Of a stretch of 64,000 nucleotides of DNA, positions 51,221-59,199 are shown in pieces. The notes below the pieces were generated by a model that did not search any database, had not been told where the DNA came from, and worked only from the letters and a program-made list of their open reading frames with translations. Source of the stretch: Streptomyces sp. YS415. GTDB lineage: Bacteria; Actinomycetota; Actinomycetes; Streptomycetales; Streptomycetaceae. A program made the translations under genes and the position numbers. Numbering within the stretch: position 1 is the stretch's first letter; every line of letters begins with the position of its first letter. The stretch covers positions 124,001 to 188,000 of the forward strand of contig NZ_JAMJFL010000011.1 of assembly GCF_023544665.1 (NCBI RefSeq), given 5' to 3'.

Positions 51221-51316
51221 CAGACAGACGGTGCGTTTTGGCGTCCTGGGGCCGTAAGGTTTCGGGACGCGGCTCCCCGTTGATGGGTGCCAGGCACAGT
51301 CGGAGGAGGAGAGAAA

Positions 51317-51907
51317 GTGGCAACACCCCCAGACGGTTCGTCATCGGGCAACTGGTCGTACGGCCCTGCCCAGGGCCAGAACGACGGTTCCCAGAACCGG
51401 TACAACTTCCCCTCCGCGCCCAGCCAGCGGCAGCAGCAGCCGTACGGACAGCCGCAGGGCCCCCAGGGCCCGGGGCAGTCCCCGTACGACCAGCCGCAGG
51501 CGCCGCGCATCCAGCCCCATCAGCCGCAGCGACGCGCCCCTGAGCCGACGCCCGCCGGGGCGTCACACAACCCCTTGGTGCGCCCGTACGCCATGACCGG
51601 CGGCCGGACGCGCCCGCGCTACCAGCTCGCCATCGAGGCGCTGGTGCACACCACCGCGCAGCCGCACCAGATGCAGGGCCAGCTGCCCGAGCATCAGCGG
51701 ATCTGCAACCTCTGCCGGGAGATCAAGTCGGTGGCCGAAGTCTCGGCCCTGCTCACGATCCCTCTCGGCGTGGCCAGGATTCTCGTCGCCGACTTGGCGG
51801 AGGCGGGCCTGGTCGCCATCCATCAGCCCGGCGGCGACGAGAACGCCGGCGGCCAGCCAGACGTGACACTGCTCGAAAGGGTGCTCAGTGGACTTCGCAA
51901 GCTCTAG
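51317..51907 (+). CDS. cvnC2: CvnC, DUF742 protein of conservon 2
   Basis: 196-aa DUF742 protein starting at GTG 51317-51319 (VATPPDGSSSGNWSYG) after GGAGGAGAGAAA. It carries a Gln/Pro-rich N-terminal extension of about 70 residues that CvnC1 lacks. Core motifs RPYAMTGGRTRPRYQLAIEA, LPEHQRICNLCREIKSVAEV and the end LLERVLSGLRKL are almost the same as in CvnC1. It overlaps cvnD2 by 20 bases. Confidence 0.92.
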   Translation: MATPPDGSSSGNWSYGPAQGQNDGSQNRYNFPSAPSQRQQQPYGQPQGPQGPGQSPYDQPQAPRIQPHQPQRRAPEPTPAGASHNPLVRPYAMTGGRTRPRYQLAIEALVHTTAQPHQMQGQLPEHQRICNLCREIKSVAEVSALLTIPLGVARILVADLAEAGLVAIHQPGGDENAGGQPDVTLLERVLSGLRKL

Positions 51908-52469
51908 CGGCGGTCCTTCCCGCTCCACCACCTCGGCGAAGATCGTGGTGGCGGGTGGCTTCGGCGTGGGCAAGACCACGTTCGTCGGGGCCGTTTCGGA
52001 GATCAACCCGCTGCGCACAGAGGCCGTCATGACGTCTGCTTCGGCGGGCATCGACGACCTCACCCACACCGGAGACAAGACGACCACCACGGTCGCCATG
52101 GACTTCGGCCGCATCACCCTGGACCAGGACCTGATCCTGTACCTCTTCGGTACGCCCGGCCAGGACCGCTTCTGGTTCATGTGGGACGACCTGGTGCGCG
52201 GCGCGATCGGCGCGATCGTGCTGGTGGACACCCGGCGCCTGGCCGACTGCTTCCCGGCCGTCGACTACTTCGAGAACTCCGGCCTCCCCTTCGTGATCGC
52301 CCTGAACGGCTTCGACGGCAACCAGCCGTACAACCCGGACGAGGTGCGTGAGGCCCTGCAGATCGGCCCCGACACCCCGATCATCACGACGGACGCCCGC
52401 CACCGCGCGGACGCCAAGAGCGCGCTGATCACCCTGGTCGAGCACGCCCTGATGGCGCGTCTGCGGTAG
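51888..52469 (+). CDS. cvnD2: CvnD, small GTPase of conservon 2
   Basis: 193-aa Ras-like GTPase, start GTG 51888-51890. P-loop GGFGVGKTTF, G3 FGTPGQDRFW, and weak G4 ALNGF, as in CvnD1, from which it differs at few positions, mainly near the N-terminus (SSSGGPSRSTTSAK) and in NGFDGNQPYNPDEV. It ends operon 2 before a strong terminator. Confidence 0.95.
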   Translation: MDFASSSGGPSRSTTSAKIVVAGGFGVGKTTFVGAVSEINPLRTEAVMTSASAGIDDLTHTGDKTTTTVAMDFGRITLDQDLILYLFGTPGQDRFWFMWDDLVRGAIGAIVLVDTRRLADCFPAVDYFENSGLPFVIALNGFDGNQPYNPDEVREALQIGPDTPIITTDARHRADAKSALITLVEHALMARLR

Positions 52470-52482
52470 TCCCGGGTATGCG

Positions 52483-52515
52483 GAAGGGCCCCTCTCCTCA
52501 GGAGAGGGGCCCTTC
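52483..52515. terminator. Bidirectional terminator between cvnD2 and accE
   Basis: Perfect 15-bp inverted repeat (52483-52497 and 52501-52515) with a 3-nt loop, between the convergent cvnD2 and accE genes. Confidence 0.85.
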
Positions 52516-52541
52516 TCGTGCTGTCTGCAGGTGCCGCGGGC

Positions 52542-52733
52542 TCAGCGCCAGCTGTGCGGGGCGCGGAAGCCGGGCTCGCGCTCCAGGCGGCGCCAGCCTG
52601 CCCGGGCACGGCCTCGGTGGGCCGGTGCGGACGCGGGCTGGGCGGCCGCGCGGGCCAGGAGGATCGCCGTGATGGCGGCGACTTCCTCGGGTCCGGCGTG
52701 GCCCTTCTCGACGCGAATGTCAGGGAGGTTCAT
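52542..52733 (-). CDS. accE: Acyl-CoA carboxylase epsilon subunit
   Basis: 63-aa small subunit that binds and stimulates the carboxyltransferase beta subunit in Streptomyces. N-terminus IRVEKGHAGPEEVAAITAIL (about residues 6-25) is the epsilon signature, followed by an Ala/Pro/Arg-rich linker and the C-terminal WRRLEREPGFRAPHSWR. It lies 46 bases downstream of accB on the same strand, the known order. Confidence 0.93.
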   Translation of the reverse strand: MNLPDIRVEKGHAGPEEVAAITAILLARAAAQPASAPAHRGRARAGWRRLEREPGFRAPHSWR

Positions 52734-52779
52734 GGGTGTCAGTCTCCGTGAGAGAGGTTTCCGCAGCGGTACCGGTGGG

Positions 52780-54363
52780 TTACTGCGGGGGGTTGCCGTG
52801 CTTGCGGGACGGCAGGTCGGCGTGCTTCGACTGGAGCATCGCCAGGGAGCGGATCAGGACCTCGCGGGTTTCCGCCGGGTCGATCACGTCGTCGACCAGA
52901 CCGCGCTCCGCCGCGTAGTAGGGGTGCATCAGCTCGGACTTGTACTCCTTGACCATGCGTGAGCGCATGGCCTCGGGGTCCTCGGCCTCCGCGATCTGGC
53001 GCCGGAAGATGACGTTGGCGGCACCTTCGGCGCCCATCACGGCGATCTCGTTCGTCGGCCACGCGTACGTCAGGTCCGCACCGATGGACTGGCTGTCCAT
53101 GACGATGTACGCACCTCCGTAGGCCTTGCGCAGGATCAGGGAGATCCTGGGCACGGTCGCGTTGCAGTAGGCGTACAGCAGCTTCGCGCCGTGGCGGATG
53201 ATCCCACCGTGCTCCTGGTCCACACCGGGCAGGAAGCCGGGCACGTCCAAAAGGGTGAGGATCGGGATGTTGAAGGCATCGCACATCTGGACGAAGCGAG
53301 CCGCCTTCTCCGACGCCTCGATGTCCAGCACACCCGCCAGCGACTGGGGCTGGTTGGCCACGATGCCGACGACCTGGCCGTCGAGCCGGGCCAGCGCGCA
53401 GATGATGTTCCGCGCCCAGCGCTCGTGGACCTCCAGGTACTCCCCGTCGTCGACGATCTCCTCGATGACCTTGGCCATGTCGTACGGGCGGTTGCCGTCG
53501 GCCGGGACCAGGTCGAGGAGCACGTCGCCACGGCGGTCCACGGCGTCCGAGGACTCCACCCGCGGCGGGTTCTCGCGGTTGTTCTGCGGCAGGAGCGACA
53601 GGAGGTAGCGGACCTCCGCGATGCACGTCTCCTCGTCGTCGTACGCGAAGTGGCAGACGCCGCTCGTCTCGGCGTGCACGTCCGCGCCGCCCAGGCCGTT
53701 CTGGGTGATCTCCTCGCCGGTGACCGCCTTCACCACGTCCGGGCCCGTGATGAACATCTGGGAGGTCTCGCGGACCATGAAGACGAAGTCGGTCAGGGCC
53801 GGGCTGTAGGCCGCGCCGCCCGCGCACGGGCCGAGCATCACCGAGATCTGCGGGATGACGCCGGAGGCCTTGGTGTTGCGCTGGAAGATGCCGCCGTAGC
53901 CGGCGAGGGCCGAGACGCCCTCCTGGATCCGGGCGCCCGCGCCGTCGTTGAGCGAGACCAGCGGCGCACCGGCCGCGATGGCCATGTCCATGATCTTGTG
54001 GATCTTGGTGGCGTGGGCCTCGCCCAGCGCGCCGCCGAAGATGCGGAAGTCATGGGCGTAGACGAAGACCGTGCGGCCCTCCACCGTGCCCCAGCCGGTG
54101 ATGACACCGTCGGTGAACGGCTTCTTGGACTCCAGTCCGAAGCCCTGGGCCCGGTGCCGGCGCAGCTGCTCGACCTCCTGGAAGGAGCCCGGGTCCAGCA
54201 GCAGCTCGATCCGCTCCCGGGCGGTCAGCTTGCCCTTGGCGTGCTGCGCCTCGGTCGCCTTCTCGCTGGGACCGGCCAGTGCCCGGGCACGGATCTCGTG
54301 CAGCTCGGCGACCCGGCCGCGCGCGTCCGTGGGCTCACCCGTCGTCTCTTCCAAAACGGTCAT
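52780..54363 (-). CDS. accB: Acyl-CoA carboxylase beta (carboxyltransferase) subunit
   Basis: 527-aa carboxyltransferase which moves carboxyl from biotin to acetyl-/propionyl-CoA, giving malonyl-CoA or methylmalonyl-CoA. ATG 54361-54363 has AAGG 7 nt upstream. Motifs: KGKLTARERIELLLDPGSF (about residues 43-61), DGAGARIQEGVSAL (about 143-156), GPCAGGAAYSPALTDF (about 182-197), and the acyl-CoA region DVPGFLPGVDQEHGGIIRHG (about 380-399). C-terminal KHGNPP is typical. The biotinylated alpha subunit is encoded elsewhere. The AccB or PccB class cannot be decided without alignment; the adjacent accE favours AccB. Confidence 0.93.
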   Translation of the reverse strand: MTVLEETTGEPTDARGRVAELHEIRARALAGPSEKATEAQHAKGKLTARERIELLLDPGSFQEVEQLRRHRAQGFGLESKKPFTDGVITGWGTVEGRTVFVYAHDFRIFGGALGEAHATKIHKIMDMAIAAGAPLVSLNDGAGARIQEGVSALAGYGGIFQRNTKASGVIPQISVMLGPCAGGAAYSPALTDFVFMVRETSQMFITGPDVVKAVTGEEITQNGLGGADVHAETSGVCHFAYDDEETCIAEVRYLLSLLPQNNRENPPRVESSDAVDRRGDVLLDLVPADGNRPYDMAKVIEEIVDDGEYLEVHERWARNIICALARLDGQVVGIVANQPQSLAGVLDIEASEKAARFVQMCDAFNIPILTLLDVPGFLPGVDQEHGGIIRHGAKLLYAYCNATVPRISLILRKAYGGAYIVMDSQSIGADLTYAWPTNEIAVMGAEGAANVIFRRQIAEAEDPEAMRSRMVKEYKSELMHPYYAAERGLVDDVIDPAETREVLIRSLAMLQSKHADLPSRKHGNPPQ

Positions 54364-54517
54364 GTAGCGACCTTACGAAGAACGCGTGGGAAAGCGGGCC
54401 GTCGACTCCGTACAGTCTCCGGCCCGTTTTCCTGGTACCCCTGAACAGAACCGTGCCGGTATGCAGCCGTTCCGACTGCTCAGAGGGCGTTCGGCTTGTA
54501 GAGGTCACACAAAGCCG

Positions 54518-56815
54518 TCAGCTGAGAGTCAGCTCACATTCGTGGCTCGCACATGCCATCCCCGGAGTGACACGGACGCGCAGTCGGCGGCCTGTGGCGA
54601 TCACTTCGACGCTGTCGTCGGCCCGGATCACCGAGCGCACCGGACGGTCCCAGACGATCTCCACGGGTGCGCCGGTGCGCGGCGGCTCGCTGACCGAGAG
54701 GGTAGCGGTACGGCCGTGGCGGCGGACCAGGACGCTCGCCCCCGCGGAGGAGGTGAGCGGGCCCGCGGTGGCCGCCCGCCAGAAGTTCGCCGCGGTCAGG
54801 CCGAGGGAGGGCACCTGGACCGCCTGGCATCCGGCGTCATTGGCGAGGACCGACAGCCAGGCCCGGTCGGCGGCCCGGGCGGCGACCGCGCGGCGGGAGG
54901 CGCCGGGCATCAGGACATACCGGTAGGAGGCGTCCACCGGGTCCGTGCCGTGGTCCAGCCACAGCGTCTGCCAGCGGCGGGTGCGCCGCTCGGCCGTACC
55001 GGCGGTGTTGATGTCGGCCCAGGCGCCCGTGCGGTCCTCGCGCAGGGTCCGCACCTCCCCGTCCGGGAGCAGCCATCCGCCGTGTCCTTCCAGATGGGCC
55101 CAGCCCTCACCCCGTACGAAGGTCTGCTCGCCGCTCTCGCCCAGGTTCCGGTTGTCCACCACCGTCTCGACGGGGACGCCGTCGGCGCAGGTGATCCCGG
55201 CGCCCAGGCAGATCACCGCGTCCGCCACGCAGAACCACGTCTTGCGGGCCTGGAGCGTCGAGCCGAGGCCCTTCAGGTGCTGTCCGATCGCCGCGTACTC
55301 GCCGTCGGTCACGCCGCCCACCCAGCGCGCGTCGGGGCGGGGCTCGCCCCATTCGCCGCCGGCCCGGTCGGGCAGCCGCCGCGTCGAGACGGTCGTCCCG
55401 GGGAGCCGGTACCAGTCGACGGTCGGCCAGTACCAGTCGGTGTACTGGTCGCCGAGCCCGGCCGCCCACCAGGAGAGCATCCCGGCGCCGGTGTGCCAGC
55501 CGCGCGGGTTCTCGCCGTTGCCGCATTCGTAGTGGGCGATGCGGTCGCTGGCCATCGCGATGTTCGCGACGAAGCCGGGGCGGCGGTGGACGGCCCGGTC
55601 CATGGCGGCGAAGAGGTGGTGGCCGGTGGGTTCGGGCGCGGCGGGCACGGGAGAGGCGGCGACGGCGTGCAGCCGGGCGAGGTCGGCGACCCCGAACTGC
55701 CGCCCGGTCAGGACCGGGGAGACGGTGTCCCGCTCGATCCACCCCTTGATGCAGCCGTACCAGCGCTCCCGTTCCGCCTCGCCCGCCGCGCCCGCGAGCA
55801 GCGCGACGGCGGCGATGACGGCGTGCCCGTGGACGTGGTCGCTGCGCATGACGCCCCGGTCGTCGCCCTTGAGACAACCCCGGCTGATAGCCCGGCCGTT
55901 GACGCTGTCCATGATCAGTCCGTCGTGGACGAGCGGGGCGAAGGCCCGCTCGACGCTGTCGAGGACGGTCTCCCGGTGGGGATCGGTCACCTCCCACTCG
56001 GACCCGGCGAGCAGGGCGAAGAGCCGTCCGAGCCCGTCGAGCAGGACCTGCCCGTAGGTGCCGGTGTAGGCGACCCGGGTGTGCTGCACGAACGACCCGT
56101 CCGCGTACAGCCCGTCCCCCCGGGTGACGTACGGGAAGACCGGTGAGAGCGCGTCCCGGGCGAGGCCGATCCTGGCGGGCTCCTGGCCCAGGATGCCGCG
56201 CAGGGCGACGGAGCGGCACAGGTCGACCCGGTTGGCGCCGGTGGAGGTGCCGGAGTAGTCGGTGAGCGCGGAGTCTGGGACGAAGTGGTCGACGGCGGCG
56301 CAGGCGGCCGTGCGCCGGGCGTCGCCGAGCCGGTCGTGGAGCGCGACCGCGATGTCCATCAGCAGCCTGGGGCTGCCGATCTGCCACTCCCACCAGTTGC
56401 CGTAGGGCGTGGTGGCCGGGTGGTAGACGGTGGCGGAGAGGTGGTCGAGCCCGCGCAGGACGTCCGCGAGCAGACCGGCGTCACCGGTCGATCCGGTGCC
56501 GGGCTGGACGTAGGCCTGGGTCATGGTCCACAGCCGGCCGTAGCTGCGGGTGATGCCGGAGGGCGGGTCGTAGGGGGTGCCGGGCCAGAGGGATCCGGGG
56601 GCGGGCGCCATGGAGGCACGGAACCCGCGCGCGAGCACACCGGTCTCGGCGAGGCGGGAGGCGTACGGCTCGGCCGTGGGGTCGTACCCGGTCCCGAGGG
56701 CGAGATCGAGCCATCGGCGCCTCAGGGCGGCGTACGGGTCGGTGATCCCCTGCGGGGTCGCCGCCGTGAGGCTCAGCCCGGCGGCGAGCAGGAGGGCCCG
56801 GCGAGTGAAGCGCAT
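54518..56815 (-). CDS. Secreted polysaccharide lyase family 8 (hyaluronate/chondroitin/xanthan lyase-like)
   Basis: 765-aa exported lyase. ATG 56813-56815 has GGAGAGG upstream. Signal peptide MRFTRRALLLAAGLSLTAA contains a twin arginine, so Tat export is possible. The alpha/alpha-toroid holds NWWEWQIGSPRLL (about residues 138-150), DGSFVQHTRVAYTGTYG (about 236-252, His and Tyr of the catalytic set), NGRAISRG (about 300-307) and ECGNGENPRGWHTGAGM (about 435-451). The second half is the beta-sandwich. The family cleaves uronic-acid polysaccharides by beta-elimination. The substrate is not evident. It stands alone, without linked sugar genes. Confidence 0.9.
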   Translation of the reverse strand: MRFTRRALLLAAGLSLTAATPQGITDPYAALRRRWLDLALGTGYDPTAEPYASRLAETGVLARGFRASMAPAPGSLWPGTPYDPPSGITRSYGRLWTMTQAYVQPGTGSTGDAGLLADVLRGLDHLSATVYHPATTPYGNWWEWQIGSPRLLMDIAVALHDRLGDARRTAACAAVDHFVPDSALTDYSGTSTGANRVDLCRSVALRGILGQEPARIGLARDALSPVFPYVTRGDGLYADGSFVQHTRVAYTGTYGQVLLDGLGRLFALLAGSEWEVTDPHRETVLDSVERAFAPLVHDGLIMDSVNGRAISRGCLKGDDRGVMRSDHVHGHAVIAAVALLAGAAGEAERERWYGCIKGWIERDTVSPVLTGRQFGVADLARLHAVAASPVPAAPEPTGHHLFAAMDRAVHRRPGFVANIAMASDRIAHYECGNGENPRGWHTGAGMLSWWAAGLGDQYTDWYWPTVDWYRLPGTTVSTRRLPDRAGGEWGEPRPDARWVGGVTDGEYAAIGQHLKGLGSTLQARKTWFCVADAVICLGAGITCADGVPVETVVDNRNLGESGEQTFVRGEGWAHLEGHGGWLLPDGEVRTLREDRTGAWADINTAGTAERRTRRWQTLWLDHGTDPVDASYRYVLMPGASRRAVAARAADRAWLSVLANDAGCQAVQVPSLGLTAANFWRAATAGPLTSSAGASVLVRRHGRTATLSVSEPPRTGAPVEIVWDRPVRSVIRADDSVEVIATGRRLRVRVTPGMACASHECELTLS

Positions 56816-56863
56816 GCCCTCTCCTCCCCTCGAACACCGCCCGGTAACCACTCCCCGAAGGTA

Positions 56864-56924
56864 GTTGAATTCTCAACGGAATAGGTCTACTGTCGTCCCT
56901 GTTGGAGCTGGTTGAACATTCAAC
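56864..56924 (+). promoter_or_regulatory. Promoter with two GTTGAA/TTCAAC-type palindromes upstream of the YceI gene
   Basis: First palindrome GTTGAATTCTCAAC (56864-56877), second GTTGAACATTCAAC (56911-56924; 6-bp arms). The first overlaps a candidate -35 TTGAAT, spaced 17 bases from TACTGT (-10). The second would lie in the leader just before the ribosome site AAGGAG. This is the arrangement of a repressor (MarR/TetR-like) operator pair; the regulator is not adjacent. Confidence 0.6.
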
Positions 56925-56957
56925 TTAACCGGCGCTACCGTCCCCAAGGAGAACGTC

Positions 56958-57554
56958 ATGAGCATCTTCGGCCGCAAGACCACCGTCGAGTCCCCCGCCG
57001 CCGTCACCCCGGAGCTCGCCGCCCTGACCGGCGACTACGCCATCGACGCCGCGCACTCCACGCTCGGCTTCGTGGCCCGGCACGCCATGGTCACGAACGT
57101 CAAGGGCAAGTTCCTCGACTTCACCGGCTCGCTGCACCTGGACGGCTCCGACCCGAGCCGGTCGACCGCTTCCCTGGACGTGAAGATGGACAGCATCGAC
57201 ACCGGTTCCGCGGACCGCGACGGCCACCTCAAGAGCGCGGACTTCTTCCGCACGGACGAGTTCCCGGCCATGACCTTCCGCTCCACCGCGGCGGAGTCCC
57301 TGGGCGGCGACGACTACCGCATCACCGGTGACCTGACGATCCTCGGCACCACCCGGCCGCTCACCATCGACCTGGAGTTCAACGGCGCCGCGAAGGACCC
57401 GTTCGGCAACGAGCGCGTCGGCTTCGAGGGCAAGGCAGAGATCCTGCGCTCCGAGTTCGGCCTGACCTGGAACGCGGCCCTGGAGACGGGTGGCGTACTG
57501 GTCTCCGACAAGATCAAGCTGAACTTCGACATCTCGGCGATCCGCAACGCGTGA
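56958..57554 (+). CDS. YceI family protein
   Basis: 198-aa lipocalin-like protein. ATG 56958-56960 follows AAGGAGAACGTC. Family motifs are YAIDAAHSTLGFVARHAMVT (about residues 27-46), KGKFLDFTGSLHLDG, and HLKSADFFRTDEFPAMTF (about 85-102). YceI proteins bind polyisoprenoids, but this one has no signal peptide and begins MSIFGRKTTVES, so it is probably cytoplasmic. The upstream palindromes suggest repressor control. Confidence 0.92.
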   Translation: MSIFGRKTTVESPAAVTPELAALTGDYAIDAAHSTLGFVARHAMVTNVKGKFLDFTGSLHLDGSDPSRSTASLDVKMDSIDTGSADRDGHLKSADFFRTDEFPAMTFRSTAAESLGGDDYRITGDLTILGTTRPLTIDLEFNGAAKDPFGNERVGFEGKAEILRSEFGLTWNAALETGGVLVSDKIKLNFDISAIRNA

Positions 57555-57580
57555 CCCGTCCGCTCCTGCACAGCACCCCC

Positions 57581-57631
57581 CGAGCGCGCCCGCCCTCCTA
57601 CTCCCCCGCACGGGAGGAGGGCGGGCGCTCG
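57581..57631. terminator. Bidirectional terminator between the YceI and YdeI-like genes
   Basis: Long inverted repeat (57581-57599 and 57615-57631, one 2-nt bulge, 15-nt loop) overlapping the stop codon and last codons of the YdeI-like gene. It serves convergent genes. Confidence 0.75.
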
Positions 57632-58197
57632 GCCGTCCACAGACCCTCGAGCCTGGCGACCGCCGCGGCGAGCCGGGCCGCCCGGGTCCCGGGCGTACGG
57701 GCCTGGAGCAGACCGAGGACCACCTGGTAGCGGTCGCTCCTGCCGAGACCCTCGAAGGCCTCCCGGGCCCGTGGGCTCCGCTCCAGTTCCGCCGTCAGGT
57801 CCTCCGGCACCGTGGCGTTGCGCTGCGACTCGTACGCCGCCGCCCACCGTCCGTCGGCCCGGGCCGCATCGACCTCCGCGACCCCGGCGGGCCGCATGCG
57901 CCCGGCGGCGCTCAGCTCCGCGATCCGCCGCACGTTCACCATCGACCAGAGGCTCCCGGGCCGGCGCGGAGTGATCTTCTGCAGGAAGTACGACTCGTCC
58001 AGCGGCTTGCGCTGCCCGGTGATCCAGCCGTGGCACAGGGCCACGTCGTTGACGTCGGCGAAGTCCGCGGACGCGATGCCCGACCCCTTCTTGGCGACCT
58101 TGACCCACAGCCCCGGATGGGGGGCGGGGTGCTCGGCGAGCCAGGCGTCGAGGGCGTCGGCGGAGTCGAAGAAGAGGGGGCCTGCGATCTCGGTCAT
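57598..58197 (-). CDS. YdeI/OmpD-associated family protein
   Basis: 199-aa protein. ATG 58195-58197 (MTEIAGPLFFDSADALDAWL) is chosen as the start of conserved sequence; a start 7 codons earlier is possible. Family motifs are GLWVKVAKKGSG (about residues 29-40), VALCHGWITGQRKPLDESYFLQKITPRRP-type segment (about 54-80), and WSMVN (about 84-88). The C-terminal part (residues 105-199) is the bacteriocin-protection, YdeI-like extension. No enzymatic role is established. Confidence 0.85.
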   Translation of the reverse strand: MTEIAGPLFFDSADALDAWLAEHPAPHPGLWVKVAKKGSGIASADFADVNDVALCHGWITGQRKPLDESYFLQKITPRRPGSLWSMVNVRRIAELSAAGRMRPAGVAEVDAARADGRWAAAYESQRNATVPEDLTAELERSPRAREAFEGLGRSDRYQVVLGLLQARTPGTRAARLAAAVARLEGLWTAERPPSSRAGE

Positions 58198-58370
58198 GGG
58201 ACGACCGTAGCCGGGCAATAGGCCACTTTCTGTCCTAGATGACGCGTGGCCGGATCACCCCCCTTGTGCTCGCGTGCACGGCGTTCTCATAATCCGAGCA
58301 CAGTTTGACGTGTTCGCGACAATCTTGCGGACGCGGCACGCCTCCACCGACCCCCACGGAAGGCACCCCC

Positions 58371-59150
58371 TTGAAGTCTCTCCTCAAGGCGCTCAAGAGA
58401 TGCGCCGTCGCCGCCACGGCCGCGCTCGCCGTCGTCAGCCTCCAGCCCGTGTCCGCCGCGCAGGCGGCCCCCGCCCCCGTCGTCGGCGGAACCCGCGCCG
58501 CGCAGGGCGAGTTCCCGTTCATGGTGCGGCTCTCGATGGGCTGCGGCGGCGCCCTCTACACCCAGCAGATCGTGCTCACCGCCGCGCACTGCGTGGGCCG
58601 TACCGGCGCCAACACGAGCATCACCGCCACCGCCGGCGTCGTGGACCTGCAGTCCAGCAGCCGGATCCAGGTGCGCTCCACCTACGTCTACCGCGCCCCC
58701 GGCTACAACGGCGACGGCAAGGACTGGGCGCTCATCAAGCTCGCCCAGCCGATCAACCTGCCCACCCTGAAGATCGCCACGACCACGCAGTACAACACCG
58801 GCACCTTCACCGTGGCCGGCTGGGGCGCGGCAACCGAGGGCGGCTCCCAGCAGCGCTACCTGCTCAAGGCGACCGTGCCGTTCGTGAGCGACGCGACCTG
58901 CCGCTCGTACAGCGGCTACGGCGGTCTCATCGCGAGCGAGGAGATCTGCGCGGGTTACACCGCGGGCGGCGTCGACACCTGCCAGGGCGACTCCGGTGGC
59001 CCGATGTTCCGCCGGGACGCGGCGAACCAGTGGATCCAGGTCGGCATCGTCAGCTGGGGCATCGGCTGCGCCCGCCCCAACGCCCCCGGTGTCTACACCG
59101 AGGTCTCCACCTTCGCCTCCGCCATCGCCTCGGCGGCGGCCGGGCTCTGA
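58371..59150 (+). CDS. sprT: Secreted trypsin-like serine protease (SprT type)
   Basis: 259-aa pre-pro-trypsin, the length of the Streptomyces griseus trypsin precursor. TTG 58371-58373 has GGAAGG 7 nt upstream. Signal peptide about residues 1-32 and a short propeptide APAP; mature enzyme starts VVGGTRAAQGEFPFM (residue 37). The catalytic triad is in LTAAHC, DWALIKL and GDSGGP, and specificity Asp189 is in VDTCQGDSGGP, giving Lys/Arg cleavage. Six cysteines pair as in SGT. It is extracellular. Confidence 0.95.
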   Translation: MKSLLKALKRCAVAATAALAVVSLQPVSAAQAAPAPVVGGTRAAQGEFPFMVRLSMGCGGALYTQQIVLTAAHCVGRTGANTSITATAGVVDLQSSSRIQVRSTYVYRAPGYNGDGKDWALIKLAQPINLPTLKIATTTQYNTGTFTVAGWGAATEGGSQQRYLLKATVPFVSDATCRSYSGYGGLIASEEICAGYTAGGVDTCQGDSGGPMFRRDAANQWIQVGIVSWGIGCARPNAPGVYTEVSTFASAIASAAAGL

Positions 59151-59164
59151 GTCCTGACGCAGAA

Positions 59165-59192
59165 GGGGCGCGTACGGGCCCGTACGCGCCCC
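59165..59192. terminator. Terminator between sprT and the TPM-like gene
   Basis: Perfect 28-base palindrome (arms 59165-59178 and 59179-59192) between convergent genes; the central bases would form the loop. Confidence 0.75.
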
Positions 59193-59199
59193 ACCTCGG

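Noticed and set aside
54518..59150. Polysaccharide-utilisation or secondary-metabolite cluster
   Set aside because: The lyase, YceI, YdeI-like and trypsin genes have separate orientations and terminators and no shared transporter or regulator.
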